Shown here: one piece after another, positions 16,894 through 26,269 of the stretch
Layout of the letters: each line of letters begins with the position of its first letter
Position numbering within the stretch: the first letter of the stretch is position 1
Assembly (NCBI RefSeq): GCF_000685035.1
Contig: NZ_BAYB01000019.1
Coordinates: 62,001-126,000, forward strand
Reading direction: 5' to 3'
DNA from: Paraburkholderia ferrariae NBRC 106233
GTDB lineage: Bacteria > Pseudomonadota > Gammaproteobacteria > Burkholderiales > Burkholderiaceae
Length of the DNA stretch: 64,000 bases
Notes under the pieces: model-generated
The model's database searches: none
What the model saw: the letters and a program-made list of their open reading frames with translations, nothing else
What the model was told of the DNA's origin: nothing
Position numbers and translations under genes: made by a program

Positions 16894-18723
16894 CTATTGG
16901 ACGATTTGTGCGACGCCGCAGCTCAGGGGGAAATCGGTGATGTTGGCGACGCCGGGCTGGACGCCGAGAAGCTGGAGCAGAGGACCGAGAAGAACGGTAT
17001 CGATGGCCGAAAGCAGCGGCGAAAGAACGGGGAAAATCAGGCCGCCCACGGCGCTACCGAGATTGAGATTGAGGTTCAGCCCGAGCAGGCTGGCGTCGAT
17101 CGAAAGCCCGTTTCCGCTGTTGAGCTGCGTCGACATGGTGGACAACGCGGTGCCCAGCGCATCGCCCACGTTCGTGCTGACACTCGCGCCCGACGAATCG
17201 TACTGGGTGTTGCCAAGCAGATTGCCGTTGCCGTCGAAGGTGAGTTCGTTGTGCGCCTGCCCGCTCTGCCCGTTCATGAGCGGCACCCAGAGGTTCGCGT
17301 CGATCTGGACGCTGCCTACGACCGGAACCGAAAGCATTGCAATCGGTGCAGGGTTGCTTCCATTGCATTGATTGTTTGCAATCTGATACGCCGTAGCGGG
17401 CGGAGCACCAAGGCACAGGTTGGCAATCCCCGTCTGCACGCCGACGACCGAACTGCTTTGCGCGGCAGTGGCCGCGCATTGTGCGGATTTGAGCCACGCT
17501 GTTGCCGGAGCCGCCTCGACATAGAGCGGCACATTGACGCTAGCCAATCCCAGGACGGATAGCCCGAGACTGAGCTGCACCGTCACCTGTGCGTTATGCG
17601 TATAAGTCAGCCATTGCGAGGGTTGGTTCGGATTGAGTCCCGCCTCGCCGATGGCAATGGACGGCGGCGAAAGCACGTTGACGGACAACTCGGCGCTGGT
17701 CGGCAGCAGCGAACTCACCACCGGCAAATTGGCAAGACTCAGATTGACCTGAACCGGCGATTTGCCCTGTTGCGCAATTTCCGCCGCCACCGTCAACGCC
17801 TGCAACGCATTGAGCGAAACATTCGCGGCCGATTCCGCATCGGCAAGCCCCACCGAGAGCAGCCCCGCCGCCGACCCCGTCTGCCCGACCGGAATCTGCA
17901 CGTTGCTGAGCGCACTCGCCGAAACGATCGCCTGCAACCCCGCGATACTCGCGGCCACGTCGGTCGAAACCACGCTTCCACCGCTTTGCAGCGCGTTAAT
18001 CATGAGCTGCGCGAGGCCGCTCACGCTCACGTTGGTATTGAGCAGCCCTTTGACCGTGCCGGCGCTCGTCGCCACGGCGGCGAGCTGGCCGAGGGTGATA
18101 TTGGCGTTGGCAATGCCATTCCACGACACGAGGCTCAGATTGACGCTCGTACCCAGCAGCGAGCTGAGAAGCCCATTGAGCAGATTGACCTGAGCCAGCG
18201 ATGTCGCAAGCGAGAACGAGCCGATCACGGTCGCCTTGGCCGTGGAAGTCGCCTGCACGGTCCGCGCCGGGCCCAGGAAGAAGTACGGCACGAGTTTCGA
18301 CACGGTGACGATCACGCCATTGAGCGGCGTCTCGCCATTCGGCACGAACGTCATGCCCCCCGCGCTGCCGCTCGAACCCCAGCGCCCGCACGTCACGGCA
18401 AGCGTGTTCGTGGACGACACCGTGAATCCGTTGCTCGCGGCATTGGCCGTGGCCGTGGCGAGCGGTTGCTGGCACTGGTTGTCCATCTGCTGCACGGCGG
18501 CGAGCGCGGCGAGATCCGCGACGTTCTGCATCGAGCGCCGCACGAGATAGAGGTTGGCGATGTCGAGCACGCCGAGGGCCGCGACCGCAACGAGAAGCGC
18601 AATGGCCGCAATCGTCGCGACCGAACCGCGCGCACGGGAGCGCGCCGGCGCAATCGAACGCCGCGGCAGCCGATGGGGCGCGTGTGCGCCGGTCCTGCCC
18701 GTGCGTGGCTCGCGCGGCTTCAT
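16894..18723 (-). CDS. tadG: TadG-like pilus assembly protein
   Basis: 609 residues. A basic N-terminus (~1-33) is followed by one membrane segment (VATIAAIALLVAVAALGVL) and the pseudopilin-like stretch DIANLYLVRRSMQNVADLAALAAV, the hallmark of the TadE/TadG group. The rest is a large Ser/Ala/Leu-rich periplasmic region with Cys pairs near 83 and 111 and more Cys near the end (FPLSCGVAQ). TadG proteins help assemble or stabilise the Flp fibre. Its start follows the DUF3613 stop by one base and its stop precedes the sigma-54 activator by nine bases, so translation is tightly coupled. It is longer than most TadE-like minor pilins. Symbol given by family resemblance. Confidence 0.82.
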   Translation of the reverse strand: MKPREPRTGRTGAHAPHRLPRRSIAPARSRARGSVATIAAIALLVAVAALGVLDIANLYLVRRSMQNVADLAALAAVQQMDNQCQQPLATATANAASNGFTVSSTNTLAVTCGRWGSSGSAGGMTFVPNGETPLNGVIVTVSKLVPYFFLGPARTVQATSTAKATVIGSFSLATSLAQVNLLNGLLSSLLGTSVNLSLVSWNGIANANITLGQLAAVATSAGTVKGLLNTNVSVSGLAQLMINALQSGGSVVSTDVAASIAGLQAIVSASALSNVQIPVGQTGSAAGLLSVGLADAESAANVSLNALQALTVAAEIAQQGKSPVQVNLSLANLPVVSSLLPTSAELSVNVLSPPSIAIGEAGLNPNQPSQWLTYTHNAQVTVQLSLGLSVLGLASVNVPLYVEAAPATAWLKSAQCAATAAQSSSVVGVQTGIANLCLGAPPATAYQIANNQCNGSNPAPIAMLSVPVVGSVQIDANLWVPLMNGQSGQAHNELTFDGNGNLLGNTQYDSSGASVSTNVGDALGTALSTMSTQLNSGNGLSIDASLLGLNLNLNLGSAVGGLIFPVLSPLLSAIDTVLLGPLLQLLGVQPGVANITDFPLSCGVAQIVQ

Positions 18724-18724
18724 G

Positions 18725-19072
18725 TCAGTTGGAGCCCGCCGAAGCCGTCGAGCTGCCCTGGCTCTGCCCGCTGCTGCCTGAATCGACCGAGGAGCCGAAC
18801 GATGCCGGAATCACGGTATCGAACGATTTCAGGTAGCGCTTCCACGCATAGCCCGCCTCGGCGCCCAGCATGGGCAACGCGGGGGCGGCCTGCACGTTGC
18901 TGCGCTGAAGATCGAGCCATGCCAGGGTCGTATGACCGATCTCGCTATTCGGCACGGCTTCGCTCGCCTGCGCATGCGCAAGCGGCGCAAACGCCGCGGA
19001 CAACGCGAGCCAGAGGCTGGCCTGCATGACGAGCCGGATACCGCGGCCTCGATTTTCGTTGGTCTTGTTCAT
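18725..19072 (-). CDS. DUF3613 exported protein of the tad locus
   Basis: 115 residues. A long n-region with Arg is followed by SLWLALSAAFAPLAHAQA, with a likely cleavage after AHA. The core (SEIGHTTLAWLDLQRSN, then GYAWKRYLKSF) is the DUF3613 motif seen in beta-proteobacterial tad loci; the tail is Ser/Gly-rich. Probably periplasmic. The gene lies between tadD and tadG with a one-base gap to tadG. No function is known; the recurrent position suggests an accessory pilus factor. Confidence 0.82.
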   Translation of the reverse strand: MNKTNENRGRGIRLVMQASLWLALSAAFAPLAHAQASEAVPNSEIGHTTLAWLDLQRSNVQAAPALPMLGAEAGYAWKRYLKSFDTVIPASFGSSVDSGSSGQSQGSSTASAGSN

Positions 19073-19123
19073 CCCCGTCTCTCCCTTGTTGCATCTGCCC
19101 CGTGTATCGGCTCGTCGAACGCT

Positions 19124-20002
19124 TCATTGCGCGAAGCGTTCGACGAGCCGCGGCTGCGCCTCGCCGCCCGGCCAGCCCGCCTGCGCATTCGCCACGGCCG
19201 CCGCCGGCGCCGGCACAGCCGCACTCGCCAGTGCCGCACGCGTATGCTCGATGGCGCGAGCATGCCGTGCCGCCTCGACGTTCTGCGCGTCGTGCTCGAC
19301 AGCCGCGCGCGCCTCGGGCAAAAGCCCCTGCTCCGTCATCAAGGCCTGCGCGCTCGTCTTGTCGCCGCTCGCGACGAGATACAGCGCAACATTGGCGGCG
19401 ATCTTCGGATTGTGCGCATCGAGCTCGACGGCCTTCAGAAGCGGCACGCGCGCCGCCGTCACGTCGCCCTCGCGCAGCAGCGCATAGCCGAGATCCGAGA
19501 GCATCGTGGCGTCGGTGGGTTCGAGCTGCGAGGCCTCGCCAAGCTCGGCGGCGGCCTTGTGAAAATCGCCCGACGCGCCCGCGAGCAAGCCCAGCCCGCG
19601 ATGCCCGCGCGCCGCGAGCGGCGTATCGAGCAACTGTGCATAGGCACTGCTGGCGGCAGCGGCCTGGCCCGTCGCACGCAGCGCGTCGGCGCGCAGCACG
19701 ATCGAATCCGGGCTCGCGCCGTACTGATGTTCGTAGGCGTCGATATGGGCGAGCGAGGCGTAATAGAGTCCCTCGGCCTGCATGCGCTGGATGAGGCCCA
19801 GGTACATGCCCGGTGTGTCGGGTGCGGGGTCGCGGGTCGCGTCGCGCATCTGCATTTCGGCCTGGGCCTGCGGTCCCACGCCATAGCCCTGCTCTTTCGA
19901 TGCGCAGCCTGCCAGCCCCGCGAGCGCCATGATCGCTACGAGCGACGTAGCGGCAAGCGTGGAGCGGGCGGCAGTTGCCGGGCGCACGACGATGTGATTC
20001 AT
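19124..20002 (-). CDS. tadD: TadD-like TPR lipoprotein
   Basis: 292 residues. The signal peptide ends in a canonical lipobox LAGC (Cys33), so the mature protein should be lipid-anchored. Residues ~70-245 contain tetratricopeptide-like helices (for example GDFHKAAAELGEASQLEPTD and GDVTAARVPLLKAVELD). TadD is a pilotin or assembly factor for the outer-membrane part of the Tad machine in studied systems. I chose the ATG at 20002, preceded by GGGG, instead of 20026, because the first eight residues of the longer form would disturb the signal. It is 33 bp behind tadC. Confidence 0.85.
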   Translation of the reverse strand: MNHIVVRPATAARSTLAATSLVAIMALAGLAGCASKEQGYGVGPQAQAEMQMRDATRDPAPDTPGMYLGLIQRMQAEGLYYASLAHIDAYEHQYGASPDSIVLRADALRATGQAAAASSAYAQLLDTPLAARGHRGLGLLAGASGDFHKAAAELGEASQLEPTDATMLSDLGYALLREGDVTAARVPLLKAVELDAHNPKIAANVALYLVASGDKTSAQALMTEQGLLPEARAAVEHDAQNVEAARHARAIEHTRAALASAAVPAPAAAVANAQAGWPGGEAQPRLVERFAQ

Positions 20003-20035
20003 GATGTCCCCATGAGCGCAATACATGACCGGCCG

Positions 20036-21157
20036 TCAACGGTGCATGGTGGTCAGCGCGTGAACCACGGCAATCATGCCGGGCCCCGCCGTCACGATCA
20101 GCAACGCGGGCAAAAGCGTGAGCACCATCACGCCGGTCATCTTGACCGTCAACCGGCCGATCCGCTCGCGCAGCGCGGCACGCCGCACCTCGCGCAAGCG
20201 CTCGCCGAATTGCTTGAGCGGTTCCTGGACCGCGCCGCCGTGACGGTCCACCTGCACGATCAGGCGCACCACGGCGCGCAGATCCTCGTTTTCGTAGATC
20301 GACGCCATACGTTGCAGCGACTGCTCGCGCGTACGCCCCGCCACGAACTGGCGCTGCGCGATTTCCATCTCGCCCGCGAGCACGGGCAGCACGCGGCGGA
20401 ATTCGTTGACCATGACCTGCAGGCTCTGGTCGAGCGAGAGCCCCACGCCCTGAAGCAAACGGAGCAAATCGACGAACATCGGCAGTTCGTTGGCCACCGA
20501 CTCGCGCCGTGCACTCGCGCGCCGCGCGAGCCAGAGCTTGGGCAGCATGAGCCCCACGATTGCCGCCGCGCCCGTATAAGCGACCAGATGGCTGCCCGGT
20601 GCGCGCACGGCGGCGCACCACCCCACCAGCAACGCGAGCGCCGCCGCGCAGACGATGCGTGCAACAAGAAAGAGTCCGCGCGAGCGCGCATCGACATAGC
20701 CGCACCGGTCCAGAATGCGGCGGTCTTCTTCCGCGACGAGAACGCGTCCCACCGGCGTGTCGAGCCAGCGCGCGCCCGCTTCGGCAAATCGTTCGACAAA
20801 ACCCTTGAACCCCATTGCGCGCACCGGCGGCGGCATGCCGGCCCCGCGACCCGGCGCATCGGCAGAGGGCCCCGGAGTACCGCCGGCACCTAACGCGCCT
20901 GCCGCCAAGGTGCTACCCACGCCCGCGCCCATGCTTTGGCCCGCGGCCGCGGGCATAGCACCCGGCGCTGCTCGCCCCGGCGCCGCGGCGCGCGCATCGG
21001 CCGCCACGGCCTCGGCTCCATAACTCGCGAAGCGCTGCTCGAGCGTGCGCGCGCTACGCCGCGCGGCGGTAATGCGCGAGAGCAACTGCGCCCCCAGCAA
21101 CGCGAAGCCGAGCGCGGCCAGCAGCAACGCGAGCACCCCGAGGCGGGCGGCACTCAT
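20036..21157 (-). CDS. tadC: TadC inner-membrane pilus platform protein
   Basis: 373 residues of the T2SF/GspF family. One N-terminal membrane helix (LGVLALLLAALGFALLGAQL) is followed by a Gly/Ala/Pro-rich linker. Then comes a helix pair near 185-225, a cytosolic GspF domain (NELPMFVDLLRLLQ, then GLSLDQSLQVM), and two C-terminal helices ending TAGPGMIAVVHALT. With TadB it forms the platform on which the TadA ATPase works. The start at 21157 overlaps the tadB stop in an ATGA. The Gly/Ala/Pro linker at ~70-115 is longer than usual. Symbol by order and family. Confidence 0.9.
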   Translation of the reverse strand: MSAARLGVLALLLAALGFALLGAQLLSRITAARRSARTLEQRFASYGAEAVAADARAAAPGRAAPGAMPAAAGQSMGAGVGSTLAAGALGAGGTPGPSADAPGRGAGMPPPVRAMGFKGFVERFAEAGARWLDTPVGRVLVAEEDRRILDRCGYVDARSRGLFLVARIVCAAALALLVGWCAAVRAPGSHLVAYTGAAAIVGLMLPKLWLARRASARRESVANELPMFVDLLRLLQGVGLSLDQSLQVMVNEFRRVLPVLAGEMEIAQRQFVAGRTREQSLQRMASIYENEDLRAVVRLIVQVDRHGGAVQEPLKQFGERLREVRRAALRERIGRLTVKMTGVMVLTLLPALLIVTAGPGMIAVVHALTTMHR

Positions 21158-22233
21158 AGCGACCCCCTGAGCCGCGTGAGCCGGTACAGCAGATACGCGC
21201 CCACCGCCTGCAGCGCGAACGCGCCATACACGAGGTGGCGGCCGCCGTCGTCGTTCCACATCGAGGCGAAGTAGCGCGGGTTGATCACAATGAGAAAACC
21301 GCCGATGCCGATCGGCAGCAGCGCGAGCACCCAGGCGGAAAAGCGCGTTTCCGCCGACATCGCCACGAGTTCGCGCTGCGCCTGGTCGAGGTCGCGCATG
21401 AAGGTCGCCATGCGTTCGAGCATCACGTCCGCGCGGCCGCCGTAGCGCACCGAAAGGCGCAGCACCGCGCCCACCAGGTCGAGTTCGTTCGCGTGATAGA
21501 CCTGTGAGACCTGATGCAGCGCGCGGTCGATCTCCACGCCCGTGCGCAGCATGCGCGATACGCGTTCGAGACATTCGCGCAGTGGCGCTTCCGTGGTCAG
21601 CAGCGCGGCCTGGAACGCCGCCGGCACGCTGTTGCCGAGCACCACGAGACGCACGATGCCGTCCAGGAACGACGGCAACTGCGCGACGAGCCTCGCACGG
21701 CGGCGCTGCATGCGCCACGACAGCGCGAATGCGATAAAGGCGGCGGCCACCACCAGCGCCGCAAGCGCCGCCACGGCGCCGCCCACGATGCCGGCCCACA
21801 GGCACAGCGCGAGCGTGACGAAGGCAATCGCCATGGCGGGCTTGCGTGCGTCGGCAATCCCGGCACGGCTCATTGCATGCTCGTAGGCAGTGGTGATGCG
21901 CGCCTGCCAGGTGTTCGGATCCGCCGCCGCGCGGCTCGCTGCCTGCGGGCGCGTTGCGCGCGCCGCGCCCGCGGCATCGGAGCCGCGGGCAGCGTCCGCG
22001 GTGCGGGTGCCGGATGCCGCCTCGCCTTTCGTACTGCTGCCCGCCGTGTCGGCCGTGGCCACGTCGAATCGCTGCGGCACGACCGCGCCATAGCCCGCGG
22101 CCGCCACGCGCCGTTCGACGAACAGCGTCACGCGTTCGCGCGCGGCGCGCGTCTGCGCGCGGTGCCAGAGCATGAGCCCCGCAGCCGCGAACAGCAGCGC
22201 GAGCGCCGCGACGATCGCGAACGCGCTAGACAT
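21154..22233 (-). CDS. tadB: TadB inner-membrane pilus platform protein
   Basis: 359 residues, T2SF/GspF family. An N-terminal helix (FAIVAALALLFAAAGLML) is followed by an Ala/Arg-rich cytosolic stretch, a helix pair near 160-200, and the GspF core (PSFLDGIVRLVVLGNSVPAA, RYGGRADVMLERMATFM). C-terminal helices surround ALLPIGIGGFLIVINP. The ATG at 22233 has GGGGG nearby upstream and overlaps the tadA end by 8 bp; an ATG at 22245 would overlap more. TadB and TadC form the platform complex of the Flp pilus. Confidence 0.9.
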   Translation of the reverse strand: MSSAFAIVAALALLFAAAGLMLWHRAQTRAARERVTLFVERRVAAAGYGAVVPQRFDVATADTAGSSTKGEAASGTRTADAARGSDAAGAARATRPQAASRAAADPNTWQARITTAYEHAMSRAGIADARKPAMAIAFVTLALCLWAGIVGGAVAALAALVVAAAFIAFALSWRMQRRRARLVAQLPSFLDGIVRLVVLGNSVPAAFQAALLTTEAPLRECLERVSRMLRTGVEIDRALHQVSQVYHANELDLVGAVLRLSVRYGGRADVMLERMATFMRDLDQAQRELVAMSAETRFSAWVLALLPIGIGGFLIVINPRYFASMWNDDGGRHLVYGAFALQAVGAYLLYRLTRLRGSL

Positions 22234-23560
22234 TGAAGCCCCCATCGCGCCCGCTCATCCCGAAGGACGACGCGCTGATGGCCTGGCGAAAGCGCGCGAG
22301 CTTGGGCGAATGCGGATGGATGCCGAGCGAATCCCAGCGGTCGATCTCCTCGCCCTCGGGCGTCGTGACCGGCTCGTAGCGGTACAGTTCCTGGGTGGCG
22401 ATGATGTTGTCGGCCAGACCCGTTACTTCGGTTACCGAAAGAATTCTTCGGCGGCCGTTCGAGAGGCGCCCGATCTGGACGATGAAGTCGACGGCATTCG
22501 CAATCTGCCGGCGCAGGCTCGATTCCGTACCCTGAAAGCCCGCAAACCCCGCGAGCATTTCCAGCCGGTACAAACATTCGCGCGGCGAACTGGCGTGCAC
22601 CGTGGCCATCGATCCGTCGTGGCCGGTGTTCATCGCCTGCAGCATTTCCAGCACTTCGCCGCCGCGCACTTCGCCCACGATAATGCGGTCCGGGCGCATC
22701 CGCAGCGTATTGCGCAGCAGGTCGCGGATCGTCACCACGCCCGCGCCGTCGAAACCGCCGGGCCGGCTTTCGAGCCGCACCACGTGCGGGTGGTTCAGCG
22801 AGAGTTCGGCGGTGTCCTCGATCGTCACCACGCGCTCCACGTCGGGGATGTAAAACGCCAGCGCGTTCAGCAGCGAAGTCTTGCCGGAGCTCGTACCGCC
22901 CGACACCAGAATATTGCAACGGGCCTGCACGGCTGCTTCGAAGAGCGCGCCGATCTCCACGCCGAAGGTGCCGTTGTGCAGCAGGTCGTCGGGGCGCAGC
23001 GGGTCTTTGCGGAATTTACGGATCGAGACGATCGGGCCCGCGAGCGACAGCGGCTCGATCACCACGTTGATGCGGCCGCCGTCGGGCAGGCGCGCATCGA
23101 CCATCGGGTTCGACTCGTCGAGGCGCCGGCCGATCGGCGCGAGAATGCGGCGCACGATGCGCAGCAGGTGCGCGTTGTCCGAGAAGCGCACCGGAATCTT
23201 CGCGAGTATGCCGTGGCGCGAGACGTACACGTCGCTGTAGCCGTTGACGAGGATGTCCTCTACCGCGGGATCGGCAAGCAGGTCCTCGATCGGCCCGAAG
23301 CCCGCCAGCTCCTTCGTCAGCGCCTCGGCAATGCTGCGCACCTCGCTCTCGTTGATCGGGATGTGGCGCAGCCGCACGAAGCTGTCCATTTCCAGATCGA
23401 CGAACTGGTTGATCGCGTGGCGCGACCAGCGTCCGAACTCGGCGCCCAGCTCTTCGATACGCGTGAGCAGATGCTCGTGGGCCGCGTTCTTGATGTCCTG
23501 GAACTGCTGGCTCTGCGCGAACAGGGGGGCGTCGTCGGCAAACTCGATGTTATCCGCCAT
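22226..23560 (-). CDS. tadA: TadA/CpaF secretion ATPase
   Basis: 444-residue hexameric ATPase of the VirB11/GspE group that powers Flp pilus assembly from the cytosol. Walker A GGTSSGKTS at 221-229, Asp/Glu box TIEDTAEL at 246-253, Walker B RIIVGEVRG at 292-300 and His box TGHDGSMATVHA at 312-323 are all intact. The N-terminal ~140 residues are the usual CpaF lobe (GFGPIEDLLADPAVEDI). It begins 3 bp after tadZ and overlaps tadB, so the genes are co-translated. This is the most diagnostic gene of the locus. Confidence 0.95.
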   Translation of the reverse strand: MADNIEFADDAPLFAQSQQFQDIKNAAHEHLLTRIEELGAEFGRWSRHAINQFVDLEMDSFVRLRHIPINESEVRSIAEALTKELAGFGPIEDLLADPAVEDILVNGYSDVYVSRHGILAKIPVRFSDNAHLLRIVRRILAPIGRRLDESNPMVDARLPDGGRINVVIEPLSLAGPIVSIRKFRKDPLRPDDLLHNGTFGVEIGALFEAAVQARCNILVSGGTSSGKTSLLNALAFYIPDVERVVTIEDTAELSLNHPHVVRLESRPGGFDGAGVVTIRDLLRNTLRMRPDRIIVGEVRGGEVLEMLQAMNTGHDGSMATVHASSPRECLYRLEMLAGFAGFQGTESSLRRQIANAVDFIVQIGRLSNGRRRILSVTEVTGLADNIIATQELYRYEPVTTPEGEEIDRWDSLGIHPHSPKLARFRQAISASSFGMSGRDGGFNV

Positions 23561-23563
23561 GAT

Positions 23564-24790
23564 CTACGACCGCTTCGTTGAGTGTGGGAGAAAACGCCGG
23601 AGCGACTCGAGCTTCTTCTGCGCGCGCGGGCGCTGGCCGTCGAGCTGCGCGGCCAGCACCTCGAGCGCACGGACATAGGGGTCGCGCGGCGCGGCATCGG
23701 CGAGCAGCTTGCCGCGGTTCGCCGCCTGGCACAGCGCCACCCGGCGTGCCGGCAACACTCCCGCAAGTTCAATGCCAAGCCGCGAAGCGATCTGCGCGGC
23801 CGAAAGATCCAGTTCCGCTTCGAACTGATTGAGCACGAGCCGCACATGGGCGAGATCCACGCCGCCGTCGCGCAACGCGTCGAGCTGGCGCGCCGCCGAG
23901 ACGATCGAACCGACGCTCTGGTCGCACACGAGCCAGGTCTCGTCCGCGGCCTGCACGACATGCGCGACGAACTCCGCGTTCGTGAAGCCACCCAGATCGA
24001 CGAGCTGCTGGTCGAAGAAGCCGCGCAGCCGCGTGAGCAGCGCGGCGGCCGCCTGATACGAGACTTCGCGCAGCGCACCGAGATCGGCCGGCAACGTGGT
24101 GAGCGCAAGACCGCTTTCGTGGCGCGCGAGCGCCGTGTGCACGAAGGTCTGGTCGAAGCGGCGCAGATTGCGCACGGCATCGACGAACGAAAAACCGTTG
24201 CCCGCGTTCAGCAGCAACGCACCGTCGCCCGCCGGCAGGCCGAGATCCAGCAGCGCCGTGTGACGGTTGAGCGCACTGCCCTTTTGCGCGAGCAGCGCGC
24301 CAAGGCTCGCGGCCAGCGTCGTCACGCCCATGCCCACGCGCGCGCCCAGCAGTACCGTGAGGTGCCCGTGACGGCTCACCGGTTCGACGCGATTGTCGAG
24401 CACCTGGCGCACGATGCGCAGGGCATCGTCGGCGTCGCCGGCCACGTCGACGAAGTCGCGCACGCCGGCGCGCAGCGCTGCCAGCGCGCTTTCGGGTTCC
24501 GCGAGCGTGCCCACCGCAATCACCTGCAGACCCGGAAACGCCGCATGCGCGGCCGCCGCCACGGCGCTCGCCGCGGCGCCGCGGCCTTCGGAAAAGTCCA
24601 CCAGCAGGAGCGATGGCGTATGCAGCGCGATCCGCTGCGTGACCTGCGCCGGATCGAGCGCCACGGCGTCCACCTTGCCGGTCGCGCCGAGCGCGCGGAC
24701 GATCCAGCCTGCGTGCGCCTCGCTCGGCGAGGCGAACACGAAGGAATCCGCGGCCTTCTGCTCAGTCTGCAAGTGCGCTCTCGCGTTCAT
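23564..24790 (-). CDS. tadZ: TadZ/CpaE-like atypical MinD-fold localisation protein
   Basis: 408 residues. Residues ~15-135 resemble an atypical receiver domain (LLLVDFSEGRGAA; ALRAGVRDFVDVAGDADDA). Residues ~143-400 are a MinD/ParA-like fold. The phosphate loop reads LLGARVGMGVTTLAASL at ~147-163, so the Lys of the usual GKT is Val. TadZ proteins are known to place the Tad machine at the pole, and several have a weakened ATP site. It lies between rcpA and tadA with short gaps. Start at 24790 is the only reasonable Met before the receiver fold. Confidence 0.85.
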   Translation of the reverse strand: MNARAHLQTEQKAADSFVFASPSEAHAGWIVRALGATGKVDAVALDPAQVTQRIALHTPSLLLVDFSEGRGAAASAVAAAAHAAFPGLQVIAVGTLAEPESALAALRAGVRDFVDVAGDADDALRIVRQVLDNRVEPVSRHGHLTVLLGARVGMGVTTLAASLGALLAQKGSALNRHTALLDLGLPAGDGALLLNAGNGFSFVDAVRNLRRFDQTFVHTALARHESGLALTTLPADLGALREVSYQAAAALLTRLRGFFDQQLVDLGGFTNAEFVAHVVQAADETWLVCDQSVGSIVSAARQLDALRDGGVDLAHVRLVLNQFEAELDLSAAQIASRLGIELAGVLPARRVALCQAANRGKLLADAAPRDPYVRALEVLAAQLDGQRPRAQKKLESLRRFLPHSTKRS

Positions 24791-24835
24791 GACGGCTCTC
24801 CTTGTACTTCTGCTCCGTGTACGCCCGACGTGCGT

Positions 24836-26227
24836 TCACGGCGAAAATCCGGGCACGGGATCGCGCGAAGCGGCGCCGCCCAGCAGCGTGCGCCACACCG
24901 GCGCATCGCGTTGTTCGGACTGCTCACCAGGCGTGGCGGGCAGCGTTGCGTTCTTCGCCAGCGGCGACACCAGATGCGGCGTCACGATGATCACGAGTTC
25001 CTTGTCGTTCTGCTGATACGACAACTGCTTGAAGAACGTGCCGATCACGGGCAGATCGCCCAGCACCGGCACCTTGTTCACGTTCGATGCCGTCTCGCGG
25101 TCGATCAGGCCACCGATCACGAAGCTCTCGCCGTCGCCCAGTTCGACCGTGGTCTCCGCGCGGCGCGTGGTGATCGCGGGCACCGACACGCCGCTGACCG
25201 TCACGGCGTTCGTGTAGTCGAGCTGGCTCGCCTCGGGCGCGACCTTCAGCGCGATGCGCTGCGGCGACAGCACCGTGGGCGTGAGCGAAAGCCCGATACC
25301 GTAGGGCTTGTATTCGATCGACGTCGAGCCGAGCGCCTGCGGCACCGGCACCGGAATTTCGCCGCCTGCGAGAAAGCTCGCGCTCTGCCCCGAGAGCGCC
25401 ACGAGCGTCGGCTCGGCCAGCACGCGCGCGAGGTTGTTCGTCTCCATCAGGCTCAAGTCGGCGAAGAGCCCGTGCGACGCCGAAGAGAACACGAGGTTGA
25501 ACGCCGACGAAATCGGCGTGATGCCCGTGAGTGCATTGGCCGCCGCGGCGTTGTTCGTGCCCGAAGACAGCGAAGTGGGCCCGAACGAACCGAACGAAAA
25601 GCCGTTGTTCTGCCGGAAGAAGTTAAAGCCGATCTGCTTCATCACCGACCGGCTGAACTCCACCACCCGCACGTCCACCTGCACCACGGCCCGCACATCG
25701 ACGCTCGACGTATCGAGCACGCTGCTCTCCTTCGCGTCCTTGCCGAGCGAGCTTTCGGCCGCCACCACGGCGCGCTGGTGCGACTCCATCGTCGCCGCAT
25801 CGCCGGTGATGACCGCCGTGCCGCCCGCCACGCTCACCTGCGGCGTACCCGCGCCGAGCAACGTGCGCGCCGCCGTCGAAACCACGTTGACCGTGATCGT
25901 GCGCGATACGCCGCCGCCGTCCCACATCATCACGTTCGTCGTTCCCGCCGCCTTGCCGACCAGCAGCACGCCGCCGCGCCGGTCGCCGCGCACGATCAGC
26001 ACGTCCGCGATCGACGGGTCGCCCACGGCGAGACGTTTGAGCGCGCCCGTTACCGGCAGCGTGCGCTGTTCGCCCACGGCAAGATCGATGGTCTGCGGCA
26101 GCGGCACCGTCGACCCTTCGCTCGTGGGCGGTGCAGCGCGCGCGGGCACGGCGGCGAGCGTGAGCGTGAGAAGCCCGGCGCACGCGGATGCCGCGAGGGC
26201 CGCTACGACTATCCTCGTTTTCGTCAT
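24836..26227 (-). CDS. rcpA: RcpA/CpaC outer-membrane secretin
   Basis: 463 residues. Signal peptide ~1-31 (ACAGLLTLTLAAVPARA). An N-terminal DUF4880/BON-like part follows (LAVGEQRTLPVTGALKRLAV, GDPSIADVLIVRG). The secretin core is VLAEPTLVALSGQSASFLAG, then GEIPVPVP, the TPTVL segment and FVIGGLIDRETA. The secretin forms the ring through which the Flp pilus leaves the cell. It follows rcpC by 42 bp. No pilotin-binding S-domain is apparent. Confidence 0.92.
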   Translation of the reverse strand: MTKTRIVVAALAASACAGLLTLTLAAVPARAAPPTSEGSTVPLPQTIDLAVGEQRTLPVTGALKRLAVGDPSIADVLIVRGDRRGGVLLVGKAAGTTNVMMWDGGGVSRTITVNVVSTAARTLLGAGTPQVSVAGGTAVITGDAATMESHQRAVVAAESSLGKDAKESSVLDTSSVDVRAVVQVDVRVVEFSRSVMKQIGFNFFRQNNGFSFGSFGPTSLSSGTNNAAAANALTGITPISSAFNLVFSSASHGLFADLSLMETNNLARVLAEPTLVALSGQSASFLAGGEIPVPVPQALGSTSIEYKPYGIGLSLTPTVLSPQRIALKVAPEASQLDYTNAVTVSGVSVPAITTRRAETTVELGDGESFVIGGLIDRETASNVNKVPVLGDLPVIGTFFKQLSYQQNDKELVIIVTPHLVSPLAKNATLPATPGEQSEQRDAPVWRTLLGGAASRDPVPGFSP

Positions 26228-26269
26228 GTTGTTTTGCTTGTGTCGAACCGGCCGCGCGAGCGCGGCACG

